Shown here one piece after another: positions 18,070 to 26,707 of a stretch of DNA of 64,000 bases (position 1 is its first letter; each line of letters begins with the position of its first letter). The notes beneath the pieces are model-generated. The model was not told where the DNA came from. It ran no database searches and saw only the letters and a list, made by a program, of their open reading frames with translations. The position numbers and the translations under genes were made by a program. This DNA is from Mycobacterium sp. ST-F2 (GTDB lineage: Bacteria > Actinomycetota > Actinomycetes > Mycobacteriales > Mycobacteriaceae), in the NCBI RefSeq assembly GCF_001905655.1, contig NZ_JMHT01000069.1, forward strand, positions 62,001 through 126,000, read 5' to 3'.

Positions 18070-19013
18070 GCCCCAACCCCACTCGGCATCTGGGCTTGCT
18101 GCAGATCTCTGCCGCGAGCGTGTTGTGGGGCACCGGTGGCCTGGTGGTCACCGTCCTTCACGACCGGAGCGGGCTGGGCGCCATGACGGCCAGCGCGTGG
18201 CGAATGGCGCTGGCGACGGTCGCGCTCGTGGCGTTCATTGCGGTCACGGGCCGTCTCGGACAGGCGATCACGATGATGCGGTCGCGCCCTGTGGTCCCCA
18301 TCGTCGTCGGTTGCGGTACCGCTCTCTATCAGGGCCTCTATTTCGCCTCGGTACTGTCCGTCGGGGTGGCCATCGCCACCGTCGTCTCGCTGGGATTGGC
18401 GCCGATCCTGGCGTCGATCTGGCAGCACGTCACTGCGCGCACCTCACCGTCGCTGCGCGAGGTCGTCGTGCTCGTCGCCGCACTCGTCGGGTTGTGCCTG
18501 GTTACCTTCGGTGGCGCCCCGCACGAACGTGGCGGCGGCGCAACCAACTTCGCGGCGGGGTTACTGCTCGCCATCGCCGCGGGCGCCACCTATGCGGCGA
18601 CGACGATCCTGGGGCACCGGCTGGCGAGCCGGACCGACCCCGTCGTGATCGCCACGTGCACCACGACTGCCGGGGCGGTGGCGCTGGCGCCACTTTTCTT
18701 CGTGGCTTCGCTGCGGGGCGAACCGGTTCTCCCGCCGGACCTGATGTCGCTGGGGCTGTTGGTCTATCTCGGGGTCTTCACGTTCGCGCTGTCGTATGGG
18801 CTTCTCTACGCCGGTTTGCGCACCACGTCAGGGGCAGCTGCGACCGTGGTGACCCTCGTCGAGCCGATCTCGGCTGCGGTGCTGGCCGCGGTGCTGCTCG
18901 GGCAGCAGCTCACCTGGATGTCCGTGGTCGGCGCGATTCTGATCCTGGGGGCCGTTGTCGGGCTGCCCGCGGGTCGGGACATCCATCAGGGACGTCCCGA
19001 CCCGGGCGTGTAG
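18066..19013 (+). CDS. EamA/DMT-family transporter
   Basis: A 315-residue integral membrane protein with about ten hydrophobic segments in two EamA repeats. Repeat 1 starts LGLLQISAASVLWGTGGLVV; repeat 2 starts AAGLLLAIAAGATYAATTIL and ends EPISAAVLAAVLLGQQLTWM. Members export amino acids, metabolites or drugs by proton exchange; the substrate cannot be read here. Its start overlaps the stop of the NTF2-like gene, suggesting that the pair works together. Confidence 0.85.
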   Translation: MSPNPTRHLGLLQISAASVLWGTGGLVVTVLHDRSGLGAMTASAWRMALATVALVAFIAVTGRLGQAITMMRSRPVVPIVVGCGTALYQGLYFASVLSVGVAIATVVSLGLAPILASIWQHVTARTSPSLREVVVLVAALVGLCLVTFGGAPHERGGGATNFAAGLLLAIAAGATYAATTILGHRLASRTDPVVIATCTTTAGAVALAPLFFVASLRGEPVLPPDLMSLGLLVYLGVFTFALSYGLLYAGLRTTSGAAATVVTLVEPISAAVLAAVLLGQQLTWMSVVGAILILGAVVGLPAGRDIHQGRPDPGV

Positions 19014-19020
19014 TGCGGCG

Positions 19021-20736
19021 CTAGGCGTCGTTCGCGGCGGGCGAGATCGGGATGAGGGGCAGCCGCAAGGCTCCCGGAGCACCCTCCGGCACAACGGGTT
19101 TGACCGGAGCGACGGCGACCACCCGGCGGTACGGCTGCCCCTGCTCGGGACGCAGGTCCTCCTCGCCCTTGTTGGGCCACATCGCCGCCGCACGCTCGGC
19201 CTGGGCGGTGATGGTCAGTGACGGGTTCACGCCCAGGTTGGCCGAAACCGCCGAGCCGTCAACGACACTGAGAGTCGGGTAGCCGTAGACCCGGTGGTAG
19301 GGATCGATGACGGCGTGCTGGGCATCCGAACCGATGGCGCAACCGCCGAGGAAGTGCGCCGTCATCGGAATGTTGAACAGCTCGCCCCACGTGCCGGCCG
19401 TCACGCCGTCGATCTTCTCGGCGACCCGGCGAGTCGCGTCGTTGCCGGCCGGGATCCACGTCGGGTTGGGCTGGCCGTGCCCCTGCTTGCTCGACAGGTG
19501 CCGCCCACGCAGTCCGCGCTTGGTGAACGTGGTGATCGAGTTGTCCAGGTTCTGCATCACCAGCGAAATCACCGTGCGCTCACTCCAATTGCGCACCGTC
19601 AGCACCCGCAGCAGCGCGCGCGGATGCGTCACGGCCAGCCCCAGGGCCTTCAGCCAGCGTGGCCATCGGCCGCCGCCGTCGGTCATCAGGGTCTGGAGCA
19701 AACCCATCGCGTTGGAGCCCTTGCCGTAACGCACAGACTCGATATGGGTATCGCTGGTCGGGTGGAACGACGACGTGATCGCCACGCCGCGCGTCAGGTC
19801 GAGAGCCGGGTCGACCTTGTATTTAATTGCGCCGACGATGGATTCGGAGTTGGTGCGGGTGAGCACACCGAGCCGGTCCGACAGCTGGGGCAGGGTGCCG
19901 CTGTCCTTCATCTTGTGCAGCAGGTTCTGGGTGCCCCAGGTGCCGGCCGCCAGGACGACGTGCCGCGCCGTGAAGGTGCGACGGTTCTTGCGCAGGGTCC
20001 TGCCGGTGCGCACCGTGTCGATCTCCCAGATTCCGCTCGGGCTCTGCCGCACCGAGTCGACCGTCGTCAGCGGATGCACCGTGGCACCGGCATTCTCGGC
20101 CAGACCGAGGTAGTTCTTCAGCAGCGTGTTCTTGGCGCCGTAGCGGCATCCCGTCATGCAGCTGCCGCATTCGATGCACCCGGTGCGGTCCGGCCCGACG
20201 CCGCCGAAGAACGGGTCGGCGACGGTCTTTCCGGGCTCACCGAAGAACACCCCGACCGGGGTCTGGACGAACGTGTCGCCGACGCCCATGTCCTCGGCCA
20301 CCGACTTCATGATCTCGTCGGCCGGGGTCATGCTCGGGTTGATCACCACCCCGAGCATGCGCCGCGCCTGGTCGTAGAACGGCGACAGCTCGTCGGACCA
20401 GTCGGTGATGTGGGCCCACTGCGGGTCGTTGAAGAACGTCGCGGGCGGTTTGTAGAGGGTGTTGGCGTAGTTCAGTGACCCACCGCCGACACCCGCCCCG
20501 GCCAGGATGACGACGTCGCGCAGCATGTGGATGCGCTGCACGCCGAAGCAGCCCAGCTTGGGTGCCCACACGAATTTCCTGACGTCCCAACTGGTTCTCG
20601 GGAACTGGTCGTCGGTGAACCGGCGGCCGGCTTCCAGAACGCCGACGCGGTAGCCCTTCTCGGTCAACCGCAACGCGGTGACGCTGCCCCCGAATCCGGA
20701 CCCGACGACGATGACGTCATAGTCGGTGTTGGACAT
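19021..20736 (-). CDS. GMC-family flavin oxidoreductase, paralogue of ChoD
   Basis: A 571-residue FAD enzyme closely resembling the choD product at 58660. It has the Rossmann GSGFGGSVTALRL, the GMC signature AGAGVGGGSLNYANTLY, and the C-terminal AHFLGGCAIG and VNPSLTITAQAERAA. Residues 187-197 form CIECGSCMTGC, a C-x2-C-x2-C-x3-C ferredoxin-like cluster that is unusual in a GMC enzyme. The second of two ATGs (20736) was chosen because AGGAGA lies 6 bases ahead, while the first ATG abuts it. It is the last gene of an operon with a Rieske oxygenase, a reductase and a P450, so it probably oxidises a hydroxylated product; the substrate is unknown. Confidence 0.85.
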   Translation of the reverse strand: MSNTDYDVIVVGSGFGGSVTALRLTEKGYRVGVLEAGRRFTDDQFPRTSWDVRKFVWAPKLGCFGVQRIHMLRDVVILAGAGVGGGSLNYANTLYKPPATFFNDPQWAHITDWSDELSPFYDQARRMLGVVINPSMTPADEIMKSVAEDMGVGDTFVQTPVGVFFGEPGKTVADPFFGGVGPDRTGCIECGSCMTGCRYGAKNTLLKNYLGLAENAGATVHPLTTVDSVRQSPSGIWEIDTVRTGRTLRKNRRTFTARHVVLAAGTWGTQNLLHKMKDSGTLPQLSDRLGVLTRTNSESIVGAIKYKVDPALDLTRGVAITSSFHPTSDTHIESVRYGKGSNAMGLLQTLMTDGGGRWPRWLKALGLAVTHPRALLRVLTVRNWSERTVISLVMQNLDNSITTFTKRGLRGRHLSSKQGHGQPNPTWIPAGNDATRRVAEKIDGVTAGTWGELFNIPMTAHFLGGCAIGSDAQHAVIDPYHRVYGYPTLSVVDGSAVSANLGVNPSLTITAQAERAAAMWPNKGEEDLRPEQGQPYRRVVAVAPVKPVVPEGAPGALRLPLIPISPAANDA

Positions 20737-20748
20737 GCACATTCTCCT

Positions 20749-21780
20749 TTAGGTGGCGGTGAAACGGCTGGTTTCGTCGTCGACCATGTCCATGGCGATA
20801 CGCCGGGCCCGGATCGCGGCCCGGTCGGCCTTGACGTTGATGTCGCGCCGGCGGGCACCGGGTTCATCGAGCCGCCGCTGAATCGTCTCCAGGATGGCGG
20901 CGTCGCGAACGGCCCACTCGTGAAACATGATCCGCAGGTACTCGGTGACGGTGTCCTCGGCACTGGCGTAGTTGCGGGCCATCTGCAGGAAGACGTGCGT
21001 CGAGCCCGGCGATTCGGGGGTGAACCCGTGAATTCGCAAGAGCCCGTAGGACTCTCCGCCTTCGACCTCGATGGCGTAGTGCTGGGTGTGCAGCGCGGGT
21101 GACACGAAGGTCCCCTCTTCGCGCCGCGTCGCCACCGATTCTTCCGGCAAGCCCGTGATCGCCGACTCCCACGGGGCCAGCCGGCTCGGGGGAGTGGACC
21201 GGGTGTAGGCCACCGAGCGTTCGGAGATCTCGACCTCGTTGAGCGGTGGCAGCTGCTGGATATCCGGTGGCACGACCTCGGGGTGCGTCACGAACACATC
21301 GGTCAGATCGAGGTAGTGCTCATGCAGCAGAAGGTAATTCGCTTCGACGCGCAGAACCTCGGTGGTACTGGTCCAGCCGGAACCGTCGAGGTACCACGGC
21401 ACGCGTGGCGGTGGGCGCAGGGCCGCGGCACGCGGTTCGCCGAGCCAGATCCAGACGAACGGCGCGGTTTCGACGACCGGGTACGCCGGCACCCGTGCCC
21501 CGGGCGGCACGTTCTCCTGCGACGGCACGTCGGCCAGGCAGCCGTCGGGCTCGTAGCTGAAGCCGTGATAGCCGCAGACCACGCGGTCGCCGTCGAGTCG
21601 GCCCTCCGACAAGGGATAGGCACGGTGGACGCAGCGGTCCTCCAGGGCGACCACTTCGCCGGACGCGCGGCGGTACAGGACCACGTGCTTGCCCAGCAGC
21701 CGCCGGGCGAGTAGTCCCGCGCCGACCTCATCGCTGAGCGCGGCCACATACCAGCAGTTGAACGGGTAGTTGGTTCTCAT
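20749..21780 (-). CDS. Rieske non-heme iron oxygenase (VanA-like)
   Basis: A 343-residue oxygenase. The Rieske [2Fe-2S] ligands are in CVHRAYPLSEG and CGYHGFSY (C-x-H ... C-x2-H, about residues 47-68). The mononuclear-iron region follows in NYLLLHEHYLDLTDVFVTHPE (broken here for length: NYLLLHEHY then LDLTDVFVTHPE). Overall it is like vanillate O-demethylase oxygenase subunits, which hydroxylate or demethylate aromatics and related rings. The ATG at 21780 overlaps the stop of the reductase gene (ATGA). The longer upstream frame has no family similarity. Confidence 0.86.
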   Translation of the reverse strand: MRTNYPFNCWYVAALSDEVGAGLLARRLLGKHVVLYRRASGEVVALEDRCVHRAYPLSEGRLDGDRVVCGYHGFSYEPDGCLADVPSQENVPPGARVPAYPVVETAPFVWIWLGEPRAAALRPPPRVPWYLDGSGWTSTTEVLRVEANYLLLHEHYLDLTDVFVTHPEVVPPDIQQLPPLNEVEISERSVAYTRSTPPSRLAPWESAITGLPEESVATRREEGTFVSPALHTQHYAIEVEGGESYGLLRIHGFTPESPGSTHVFLQMARNYASAEDTVTEYLRIMFHEWAVRDAAILETIQRRLDEPGARRRDINVKADRAAIRARRIAMDMVDDETSRFTAT

Positions 21781-22751
21781 AGGTCGAGCACCAGCCTTTC
21801 GGACCGGGAGCGCGAGACGCAGATCATGATGGTTTTGTTCTCCGCCTTCTCGGCGTCGTTCAACACGGAGTCGCGGTGATCGCCGATACCGGCGATGATT
21901 TCGCATTCACAGGTGCCGCAGACGCCTTCCATGCACGACCCCAGCACGTCCAGGCCGTTTTCTTCGGCGACGTCGTAGATCGTCTTGTCCGACGGCACGG
22001 TCAGCGTGATGCCGGAACGCTGGCATTCGATCTCGAATGTGTCGAGGGCGTCGGCCGGCTCCTCGATGGTCTTCGCCGAGAAGCGCTCGAGGTGCAGGCT
22101 GCCGTCGGGCCAGGCCTGGCAGCCCTTCTCGACCGCGTCCAGCAGGCCCTCGGGACCACAGCAGTAGACGAGCGTGTTGTCCTGCGGAGCCGCCAGCACC
22201 GCCGCCAGCTTCGTCCGGAACCCGTCGCCCTCCTCGTCACGCGCACAGATGGTCACGCGGTCGCCGAAGCGCTCCAGCGCGTCCAGATACGCCATCGAGG
22301 AGCGGGAGCTGCCGCCGTAGATCAGCTGCCAGTCGGCGCCGGTGGCCTCGGCGGCTTCGATCATCGGAAGCATCGGCGTGATGCCGATACCGCCCGCGAC
22401 GAACTGGTAGCGGGGTGAGCTCACGAGGGCGAAGTGGTTGCGCGGCCCGCGAACCCGGACCGTGGTGCCTTCGTGCAGCTTGTCGTGGACATGCTGCGAG
22501 CCACCGCGGCTGTTGGGGTCGAGCAGGATGCCGACCTGCCATTCACTCCGGCTGGCGGTGCTGCCGCACAGGGAGTACTGCCGCGTCAGCGACGGCGTCA
22601 TGACCAGATCGATGTGAGCGCCGGGTGTCCACTCAGGTAGGTCGGCGCCGGAGGGGTCGGCGAGCGTCAGCGTGACGACACCGTCCGCGGACTGCTCACG
22701 TCGACGTACCTCGAGGTCGACCTCGACTTCCCGGTATGCAGCGTTACTCAC
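21777..22751 (-). CDS. Ferredoxin reductase with C-terminal [2Fe-2S] domain (VanB-like)
   Basis: A 324-residue phthalate-dioxygenase-reductase-type protein. The flavin domain has the RQYSLCG motif, the NAD domain has GGIGITPMLPMIEAA and VYCCGPEGLLDAV, and the C-terminal plant-type ferredoxin has GSCMEGVCGTCECE with a late fourth cysteine (IMICVSRS). It passes electrons from NAD(P)H to an oxygenase. The GTG start overlaps the P450 stop (GTGA), and its own stop overlaps the Rieske start, so it sits physically between two possible electron acceptors. Confidence 0.9.
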   Translation of the reverse strand: MSNAAYREVEVDLEVRRREQSADGVVTLTLADPSGADLPEWTPGAHIDLVMTPSLTRQYSLCGSTASRSEWQVGILLDPNSRGGSQHVHDKLHEGTTVRVRGPRNHFALVSSPRYQFVAGGIGITPMLPMIEAAEATGADWQLIYGGSSRSSMAYLDALERFGDRVTICARDEEGDGFRTKLAAVLAAPQDNTLVYCCGPEGLLDAVEKGCQAWPDGSLHLERFSAKTIEEPADALDTFEIECQRSGITLTVPSDKTIYDVAEENGLDVLGSCMEGVCGTCECEIIAGIGDHRDSVLNDAEKAENKTIMICVSRSRSERLVLDL

Positions 22752-24025
22752 AGTGCCCTCTGCTCTTCGCCCGAGCGGTTCATCGCTGACCGTCGAACGG
22801 GGATCGACTTGTACTGGTTGAGGAACAGCGCCCGCACACGCGTCGGGTCACCGTCCAACGTGAGATCGGGGAACCGGCGGACGGTCTCCTGAATCCAGAG
22901 CTTCAGTTCCAGCCGCGCCAGGTTGGCGCCCAGGCAGAAATGCTTGCCGCGGCCACCGAAGGCCTGGTGCTTGTCCGCCAGCCCCTCGCGGGTGATGTCG
23001 AACTCGTGCGGATTCTCGAATGCGGACTCGTCCCGGTTGGACGCCAGGTACCACAACAACAATCGGTCACCTTCCTTGATGTGCTTGCCGTGCAGCTCGA
23101 AGTCCGTCGTGGCGGCGCGCGCCATGAACGCGAAGGCGGGCGCGTAGCGCAGGCCCTCTTCGACGGTGGGTTCGAGCAGTTCGGGGTTCTCCTGCAGCAG
23201 GATCAGCTGATCCGGGTTCTGCATCAGGGCCAGCATCGTCGCGCTGTAGGTCGCCCGCGTCGAGTCGTTGCCGGCCGTCATCAGCAGCGCGAAAAATGTG
23301 GCCATCTCGAGCTCGTTGAGCTTTTCGCCGTCCACTTCGGCGTTCATCACCGCGGTGATCAGGTCGTCGCGCGGGTTCTCCCGGCGCTGGTTCATCTGAT
23401 CGCCCAGATACGTGATGATCTCGGTGACGATGGCGCCGGCGTCGTCCCACTGTTTGCGGATCTCCGGGTCCTCGAAGGCGCTGAACACGTTGGTCCAGTA
23501 GACGAGGCGCTCGTCGTCCTCCGGCGGCGTGCCGAGCATCGAACCGATCACCCGAGCCGGCACCGGCCGGGCGACGTCGCGGACGAGGTCGAAGGTCTCG
23601 CGGTCGGCCACGCTGTCGAGCACGTCGTTGATGATCTGTTTGATGGCCTCTTCGTGGGCCGCGACGCGTTCGGGGGTGAAGGCCTTGATGACGAGCGCCT
23701 TGAGCCGGTCGTGCCGGGGCGGGTCCATCGAAATCAGTTGCAGCCGTTGAATATCGAGCGGGACGCCGATGTCGTCGACGTTGAAGATGCCGCGCTTCTC
23801 GGACGAGAACGTCCGGTGGTCGCGGCTGATGGCGCGGACGTCGTCGAAGCGGGTGATCGACCAGAAGCCACCTTCGCCGGGGACATTGCGCTGTGGGCTG
23901 TAGTGCACCGGGTCTTCGCGCTGCATTCGGGCGAACAAGTCGTACGGCGGCCCGTCGTCCCAGACCGCGGAATCGGCCAGGTCGACGTCGGCGAGGTCCA
24001 CATCGGCAGGGGCTGCTGTGGTCAC
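22748..24025 (-). CDS. Cytochrome P450 (first gene of the oxygenase operon)
   Basis: A 425-residue bacterial class I P450. The I-helix AGNDST (251-256) for oxygen activation, the EGLR of the ExxR helix (290-293) and the haem loop FGGRGKHFCLG with the thiolate ligand Cys364 are all present. The FWSITRF...AISRD...FSSEKRG pattern resembles mycobacterial CYP124/125/142-type enzymes that act on sterols, lipids or terpenoids, but I cannot name the family. The GTG at 24025 is preferred over a GTG at 24070 because GGAGG sits 6 bases ahead. No separate ferredoxin gene is visible next to it. Confidence 0.9.
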   Translation of the reverse strand: MTTAAPADVDLADVDLADSAVWDDGPPYDLFARMQREDPVHYSPQRNVPGEGGFWSITRFDDVRAISRDHRTFSSEKRGIFNVDDIGVPLDIQRLQLISMDPPRHDRLKALVIKAFTPERVAAHEEAIKQIINDVLDSVADRETFDLVRDVARPVPARVIGSMLGTPPEDDERLVYWTNVFSAFEDPEIRKQWDDAGAIVTEIITYLGDQMNQRRENPRDDLITAVMNAEVDGEKLNELEMATFFALLMTAGNDSTRATYSATMLALMQNPDQLILLQENPELLEPTVEEGLRYAPAFAFMARAATTDFELHGKHIKEGDRLLLWYLASNRDESAFENPHEFDITREGLADKHQAFGGRGKHFCLGANLARLELKLWIQETVRRFPDLTLDGDPTRVRALFLNQYKSIPVRRSAMNRSGEEQRAL

Positions 24026-24127
24026 GGTTGCCTCCTTCTTGGTCTGCTGTTGACGAAAGCTATTCACCAAGGCGGTGCGGATCGACGTCTCGGGACGACC
24101 AACTCTCGCGGCGTTTGCGGAGCGTCC

Positions 24128-24144
24128 TTGTCGTGCGGCGACAA
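24128..24144. promoter_or_regulatory. Inverted repeat in the P450/PucR divergent promoter
   Basis: TTGTCG-TGCGG-CGACAA is a perfect 6-bp-arm inverted repeat about midway between the P450 start (24025) and the regulator start (24192). Its position makes it a candidate PucR-type operator; the short arms keep confidence low. Confidence 0.35.
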
Positions 24145-24191
24145 AGCCCGATTTGCAGCAACTTCGACGCCTCGTGATCTACGGTCATTTC

Positions 24192-25460
24192 ATGCCGGAA
24201 AGACGTGTCGACGAGGGCGCTGTCGTCGCACGAGCAGCGGAGATCATCGGTGGGCTCGACAGCAAGCTGAAAGACATCACGCAGTCGATCCAGAAAATCC
24301 TCCTGAGCGAGATTTCCGAGCTCAGTGAGGATGCGCAACTGCTCGAATTGCAGGCGCACACGGTTGCGGCAAATGTCGAGACCGTCTTCGCCTCGATTCG
24401 GCACCGAATTCCGATCGAGGACGTCGCACCGCCGACGGAGGCGCTCGAGCATGCACGGCGGATGGCGCAGCGGGGTGTGTCCGCAAATGCGGTGGTGCGC
24501 GCCTACCGCCTGGGTCACCAGGAAGTGCTGAACTTCGTCCTCGACGAGATCGCCTCGTCCGGCATGGATCCGCGCTGGAGCCTCGATGTTTTCAAGTACT
24601 TCCAGACAGTCTCGTTCGGCTACATCGACTGGATTTCGCAGCAGGTCCTCATCACCTACCAACGCGAGTACGACCGGTGGGTGGAGAACCGAAACAGCAT
24701 GCGGGCCCAACGGGTTCGCGCGATCCTCACCGCAGCCAGCGGTGACGTCGACGAGCTGACGGAGGAGATCCGTTACCCGTTGCGGCGCGTGCACCTGGCG
24801 CTGGCGCTGTGGTACCCGGACGACAACGGCGGCGACGAGCTCGTGCGGATGGAACGGTTCGCGAACCACCTCTCGACCACACTCGGCACCCATGAGCCGC
24901 CGCTGATCCTGTCGGTGGACCACCTCACCGCGTGGGTCTGGCTTCCGCTGTCGGCGCGCGGCGCCGAAGACGTGCTGGACCGGGTCCGAGAATTCGCGGC
25001 GGCACAACAGGATTCGCCGTGGATCGCGATGGGCAATCCGCTGCCGGGCATCGAGGGCTTCCGGCGTTCGCACGAACAGGCGGTGGACGCCCGCGCGGTC
25101 GCGGTGGTGTCGGGATCCACTGAGCGCCGCATCACCGCCGCGAGCGATCCCGGGCTACCTGTCGCGACTCTGCTCGGCGACAACGTCGGATCGGTCGGTG
25201 CGTGGGTGGCCGAGATCCTGGGACCGCTGGCGAGTAACACCGAGAACGACGAGCGGCTGCGCGAGACGTTGCGGGTGTTCCTGCGCACCGGATCGAGTTT
25301 CAAGGCGGCCGCCGACGAAATGCACCTGCATTCGAATTCGATCAAGTACCGGGTGAACCGCGCGATCAGCCGCCGCGGCACGCCCATTGTCGACGACCGC
25401 ATAGAGGTTGAGGTCGCATTGCTGCTGTGCCACTGGTTCGGCACCGCAGTGCTGAACTGA
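24192..25460 (+). CDS. PucR-family transcriptional activator
   Basis: A 422-residue regulator with the PucR/CdaR layout. An N-terminal helical sensor region (about 1-180, rich in ARRMAQRGVSANAVVRAY-type helices) and a GGDEF-like middle lead to the C-terminal PucR helix-turn-helix (RVFLRTGSSFKAAADEM, then HLHSNSIKYRVNRA, about 355-400). Such proteins usually activate divergent catabolic genes on substrate binding, so it likely controls the P450-Rieske-GMC operon. The start is uncertain: the ATG at 24192 gives the usual N-terminus, but no clear ribosome-binding site is seen, and an upstream frame extends to 24075. Confidence 0.82.
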   Translation: MPERRVDEGAVVARAAEIIGGLDSKLKDITQSIQKILLSEISELSEDAQLLELQAHTVAANVETVFASIRHRIPIEDVAPPTEALEHARRMAQRGVSANAVVRAYRLGHQEVLNFVLDEIASSGMDPRWSLDVFKYFQTVSFGYIDWISQQVLITYQREYDRWVENRNSMRAQRVRAILTAASGDVDELTEEIRYPLRRVHLALALWYPDDNGGDELVRMERFANHLSTTLGTHEPPLILSVDHLTAWVWLPLSARGAEDVLDRVREFAAAQQDSPWIAMGNPLPGIEGFRRSHEQAVDARAVAVVSGSTERRITAASDPGLPVATLLGDNVGSVGAWVAEILGPLASNTENDERLRETLRVFLRTGSSFKAAADEMHLHSNSIKYRVNRAISRRGTPIVDDRIEVEVALLLCHWFGTAVLN

Positions 25461-25615
25461 CAATTCGCCGCGGCGGGCCATTTGTGGACCGTCGACAATG
25501 TGCACCTTGGCGGTCTGGCGAATTTTGGTCGTTTGCGACGTAGTTCCCTTTACGGTGTGGTCGTAGCTTCTTCAGCAACTACTCGAACGGCGCGGCGGAG
25601 GGCACATCATGGGCG

Positions 25616-26683
25616 ATGATCCAAAAGCCAAGGAACCCCGGATCCAAAGAACCAAGCAATCCGTTGGGCGCGATCGTCGACCCGCTGACCAAGCTGGGTA
25701 TCGACACCGCCCGTGACATCGCGGCGGTCGTGCAATCGACGCAAGCAGCCGGGCGTGACCTGTTGCGGTTGGCCAACATCTTCAGCCGGCTGCCGTCGCG
25801 CGAGGCGCCTGCGGAGCTGCCGGCGATCTCGCCGGCAGCTGACGACGACGCCGACGATATTGACGATGTCGACGAAAATGCCGGTGCCCCAACCACTGTG
25901 CTGCCCGTCGTGGCTGCGGAGCCGCCGCAGGCCGAGAACTCGGGGCTCCTCGGTGGCCTGAAGCGCGCTGCCGAGTCGGCGCTGAATCCCGCGGCCGTCA
26001 TCGGCGTCGCCGTCACGCCGGTACGTCGCGTGATCGGCGGTGCCGACGATCCGGCCAAGAAGAAGTCGGGCCATCACGACGACAAGAAATCCGGAAAGCA
26101 CGACGACAACGATGCGGATCTGCGCCACTACGGTGACGAACTCATCGCAAAGTCGCAGAAGCCGACCAATAAACAGCCGCACCGGCATCCGGCATTCGAG
26201 GACATTCTCCACGAACTCGACCCTGACGAAGTCAGGATCTTGCGATTCCTGGCCGTCGCCGGAGTGCAGCCGTCGATTGATATCCGAACAAAAACAATGT
26301 TCCAGGTCGGGTCGGAGCGGCTCGTCAGTGGCGTCAATATGATCGCGGAAATGGCCGGCTGCCGTTGGCCGGAAGCCGACCAACGCTATCTCGCGAATCT
26401 GAATCGTCTCGGTCTGGTGCGCTTTTCGGCCGAACCGGTGGCCGACTACCGGCGTTACGCGCTGCTCGAGGTGCAACCGCGCGCACTCGAAGTGACCGAG
26501 GTCATCCCCAAGACCATCAGCGTCTACCGCAGCATCTACCTGTCCGAGTTCGGCGAACAGTTCTGTGAGGTCTGCATCGACACCGACGGCTACAACGCCG
26601 GTGGTTGGGCTTCCGATGAGCGGGGCGACAAGATCGTCGGCAAAGGTCCGCCTGATCCCGCTGCCGGCGAACACAAACACTGA
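25616..26683 (+). CDS. DUF4393 (Abi-alpha-like) protein
   Basis: A 355-residue soluble protein. Residues 1-75 form an amphipathic head (NPLGAIVDPLTKLGIDTARD), 76-170 are acidic then Lys/His/Asp-rich low complexity (KKKSGHHDDKKSGKHDD), and about 175-330 form a DUF4393-type domain with LHELDPDEVRILRFLAVAG. DUF4393 includes Abi-alpha, linked to abortive phage infection in some bacteria; a role here is not shown. The GGAGG at about 25597 is spaced for an out-of-frame ATG at 25609 that opens a 34-codon ORF overlapping this start, so the true start is not certain. It leads a three-gene run with DUF445 and USP genes. Confidence 0.65.
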   Translation: MIQKPRNPGSKEPSNPLGAIVDPLTKLGIDTARDIAAVVQSTQAAGRDLLRLANIFSRLPSREAPAELPAISPAADDDADDIDDVDENAGAPTTVLPVVAAEPPQAENSGLLGGLKRAAESALNPAAVIGVAVTPVRRVIGGADDPAKKKSGHHDDKKSGKHDDNDADLRHYGDELIAKSQKPTNKQPHRHPAFEDILHELDPDEVRILRFLAVAGVQPSIDIRTKTMFQVGSERLVSGVNMIAEMAGCRWPEADQRYLANLNRLGLVRFSAEPVADYRRYALLEVQPRALEVTEVIPKTISVYRSIYLSEFGEQFCEVCIDTDGYNAGGWASDERGDKIVGKGPPDPAAGEHKH

Positions 26684-26707
26684 CCCGACCAACCCAGGAA
26701 CAATCCA

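Noticed and set aside
25609-25713. A 34-codon ORF with the best-spaced ribosome-binding site before DUF4393
   Set aside because: Too short and Arg/Lys-rich to support as a gene; kept only as a note on the uncertain DUF4393 start.
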